A DNA stretch of 30,136 nt from assembly GCA_030445695.1 (NCBI GenBank), contig JASUTF010000009.1, forward strand, positions 1 to 30,136, read 5' to 3'. A program made the position numbers and the translations under genes. Positions 29,102-30,136 of this stretch are shown here, piece after piece; position 1 is the first letter of the stretch, and the number at the start of each line of letters is the position of its first letter. This stretch comes from Candidatus Iainarchaeum sp. GTDB taxonomy: Archaea; Iainarchaeota; Iainarchaeia; JAADDC01. A model generated the notes under the pieces. That model did no database searches. It saw only the letters and a list, made by a program, of their open reading frames with translations, and was not told the DNA's origin.

Positions 29102-30052
29102 ATGCGTGGTCAGGTCGTGAAGAACCCCACATATCAGATTGTCATCCACGCCGTTGCCATAACGCTCCTCCTTCTCGCCGCACTCACCCTGGCGACCAAG
29201 TTCGGCATGATCCACTGCTCGCAGGTGCCCTACTGGTGCTCCGGGTACCGGGCGATCATTTCCGCCATATACGGGAGGACGTATCCGGCGGTCATCATAC
29301 TCCACGGCGACGAGGGTATGGGGGACCCCCGGCTTCTCTCCCGGTTGCTGGAGGACAAATGCAGGATATACGCGGACGTGGAGGACGTGGACACCGTATC
29401 CCCGGGAAACCTCGACCGTTATGACGTGGTTATCATCGAACGTGCCCGGAAGCTCTCCCCGGAGCAGATGGACATGCTCTGGGACTTCACTGCGAAGGGC
29501 GGGCGCATTCTGATTATAGGCGACGTAGGCGTGGAGCCGGAGAGCCCCGCGGAGTACGTGCAGGTGGAGGAGTTCAACGAGGAGACCAACACGACGACGA
29601 AGCGTGTTGTCAATACTTGGGACCGCCAGGACGAGTTCGGGAACTACGTGCTCTTCGGCACCCGCTTCCTGGGCCTGAAGTATCACGGGAACTACTGCGA
29701 GGACGAGGACTGCGAGATCTCCGGAACGATTTCCTTCAAGCCGGACGTCCTCACGGCTGGTCTCCCCAACTCCGCCCCGTTCCCGCTGAACTTCGCCGTT
29801 GTTGAGGACCTCAGGAGCTCCGTTCTGGGCCCCCACACCGTTGTGGCCACCATAGACAACGTTGCCCCTGTGTACGGCCAGAAGGCACCTTATCCGGCGA
29901 TTATACGTACGGGCTACCGCATGATATACATGGCATTCCCGCCGGAGGATCTCTGGGAGCTTGTGGACAGGGAAACGAGGTCCGGCACCGTTCCGCCCTA
30001 CGCGTCCGTCGCTCTCATCGTTCTGAACATTTGCAACTGGGCCAGTAGTTAA
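29102..30052 (+). CDS. Membrane-anchored protein with Rossmann/GATase-like domain
   Basis: The 316-residue protein has one transmembrane helix at about residues 14-33 (VIHAVAITLLLLAALTLA), followed by an outside-facing part. In that part YPAVIILHGDEGMG near 60, YDVVIIERARKL near 106 and GGRILIIGDVG near 133 alternate as strands and helices. This is similar to ThuA/glutamine-amidotransferase-like folds in archaeal surface proteins. No Cys-His-Glu triad is seen, so it may only bind sugar or ligand. Cys pairs (HCSQVPYWC, CEDEDC) could form disulfides outside the cell. The protein ends with a hydrophobic stretch (VALIVLNICNW). The name of the family is not known to me. Confidence 0.75.
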   Translation: MRGQVVKNPTYQIVIHAVAITLLLLAALTLATKFGMIHCSQVPYWCSGYRAIISAIYGRTYPAVIILHGDEGMGDPRLLSRLLEDKCRIYADVEDVDTVSPGNLDRYDVVIIERARKLSPEQMDMLWDFTAKGGRILIIGDVGVEPESPAEYVQVEEFNEETNTTTKRVVNTWDRQDEFGNYVLFGTRFLGLKYHGNYCEDEDCEISGTISFKPDVLTAGLPNSAPFPLNFAVVEDLRSSVLGPHTVVATIDNVAPVYGQKAPYPAIIRTGYRMIYMAFPPEDLWELVDRETRSGTVPPYASVALIVLNICNWASS

Positions 30053-30061
30053 ATTTAAATA
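30051..30061 (+). promoter_or_regulatory. TATA-like box for the last gene
   Basis: AATTTAAATAC lies about 35 bases before the ATG at 30091 and overlaps the stop of the previous gene. A second AT-rich TTTTATTT near 30073 is too close to the ATG for a leaderless start. Confidence 0.35.
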
Positions 30062-30090
30062 CCCGGATCCATTTTATTTCGGTGTTTATC

Positions 30091-30136
30091 ATGTACGGCG
30101 GTAATCCTCAACAGGGTGGCGGCGGAGGAGACGATG
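30091..30136 (+). CDS. Start of a glycine-rich protein (cut by window end)
   Basis: Fifteen codons are visible: MYGGNPQQGGGGGDD. The start is Gly and Gln rich and then acidic, suggesting an unstructured N-terminus. Nothing more can be said about function. The ATG has no clear ribosome binding site. Confidence 0.45.
   Translation, partial: MYGGNPQQGGGGGDD

Overview
The window looks like a piece of a compact archaeal chromosome, probably from a thermophile. Genes limited to or typical of archaea include a group II chaperonin (thermosome), the GatD/GatE tRNA-dependent amidotransferase, ribosomal protein L35Ae, archaeal Trm1, a cupin-type glucose-6-phosphate isomerase and a 54-residue Sec61-beta. 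Many starts lie about 26 nt from a TATA-like box, which suggests leaderless transcription, and GTG starts are common. I cannot name the phylum. I found no tRNA, rRNA, CRISPR array or insertion sequence, and no gene-free stretch above 300 bp.

Layout. (1) 1-4602, minus strand: a tightly coupled eight-gene operon. It starts with a MoxR AAA+ ATPase and a DUF2201-type VWA protein, continues with four unrecognised proteins and a 47-residue membrane peptide, and ends with an HExxH protein cut by the window edge. This is the best candidate for an undescribed multi-protein system. (2) 4620-9220: an island that is visibly more AT-rich. It holds an orphan 369-residue protein, a DUF1156/COG1743-type DNA methyltransferase with zinc ribbons, and a convergent protein with a DHH-like start; it may be a defence or modification locus. 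(3) 9222-14114: an RNase J-like beta-CASP protein, a protein of repeated winged-helix-like units (DUF505-like), L35Ae, a HAD phosphatase and a dCTP deaminase/dUTPase-family enzyme. (4) 14114-15676: two divergent PlsY-like membrane proteins around an LpxH-like metallophosphatase; the first is interrupted by an in-frame TGA. (5) 15727-20469: a GT4 glycosyltransferase, an Upf1/SMUBP2-type helicase, Trm1 and a possible ADP-ribosyltransferase-fold protein. (6) 20470-24098: gatD and a gatE fused to an N-terminal P-loop kinase domain. (7) 24124-28091: cupin phosphoglucose isomerase, thermosome, a ManC-like guanylyltransferase and Sec61-beta. (8) 28143-30136: an orphan protein, a membrane-anchored extracytoplasmic protein and the start of a glycine-rich protein.

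Promoter architecture recurs. Two divergent pairs share a single near-symmetric TATA box placed 24-28 nt from both start codons (15696 and 28113). A third pair (18710/18741) has two interlocked promoters in about 30 bp. Convergent genes overlap, abut or are separated by a few bases, and one such junction is a hairpin that contains both stop codons. Functional links are clearest for gatD-gatE (Gln-tRNA formation), for sugar-nucleotide and glycosyl transfer (ManC, GT4, phosphoglucose isomerase), and for secretion (Sec61-beta).
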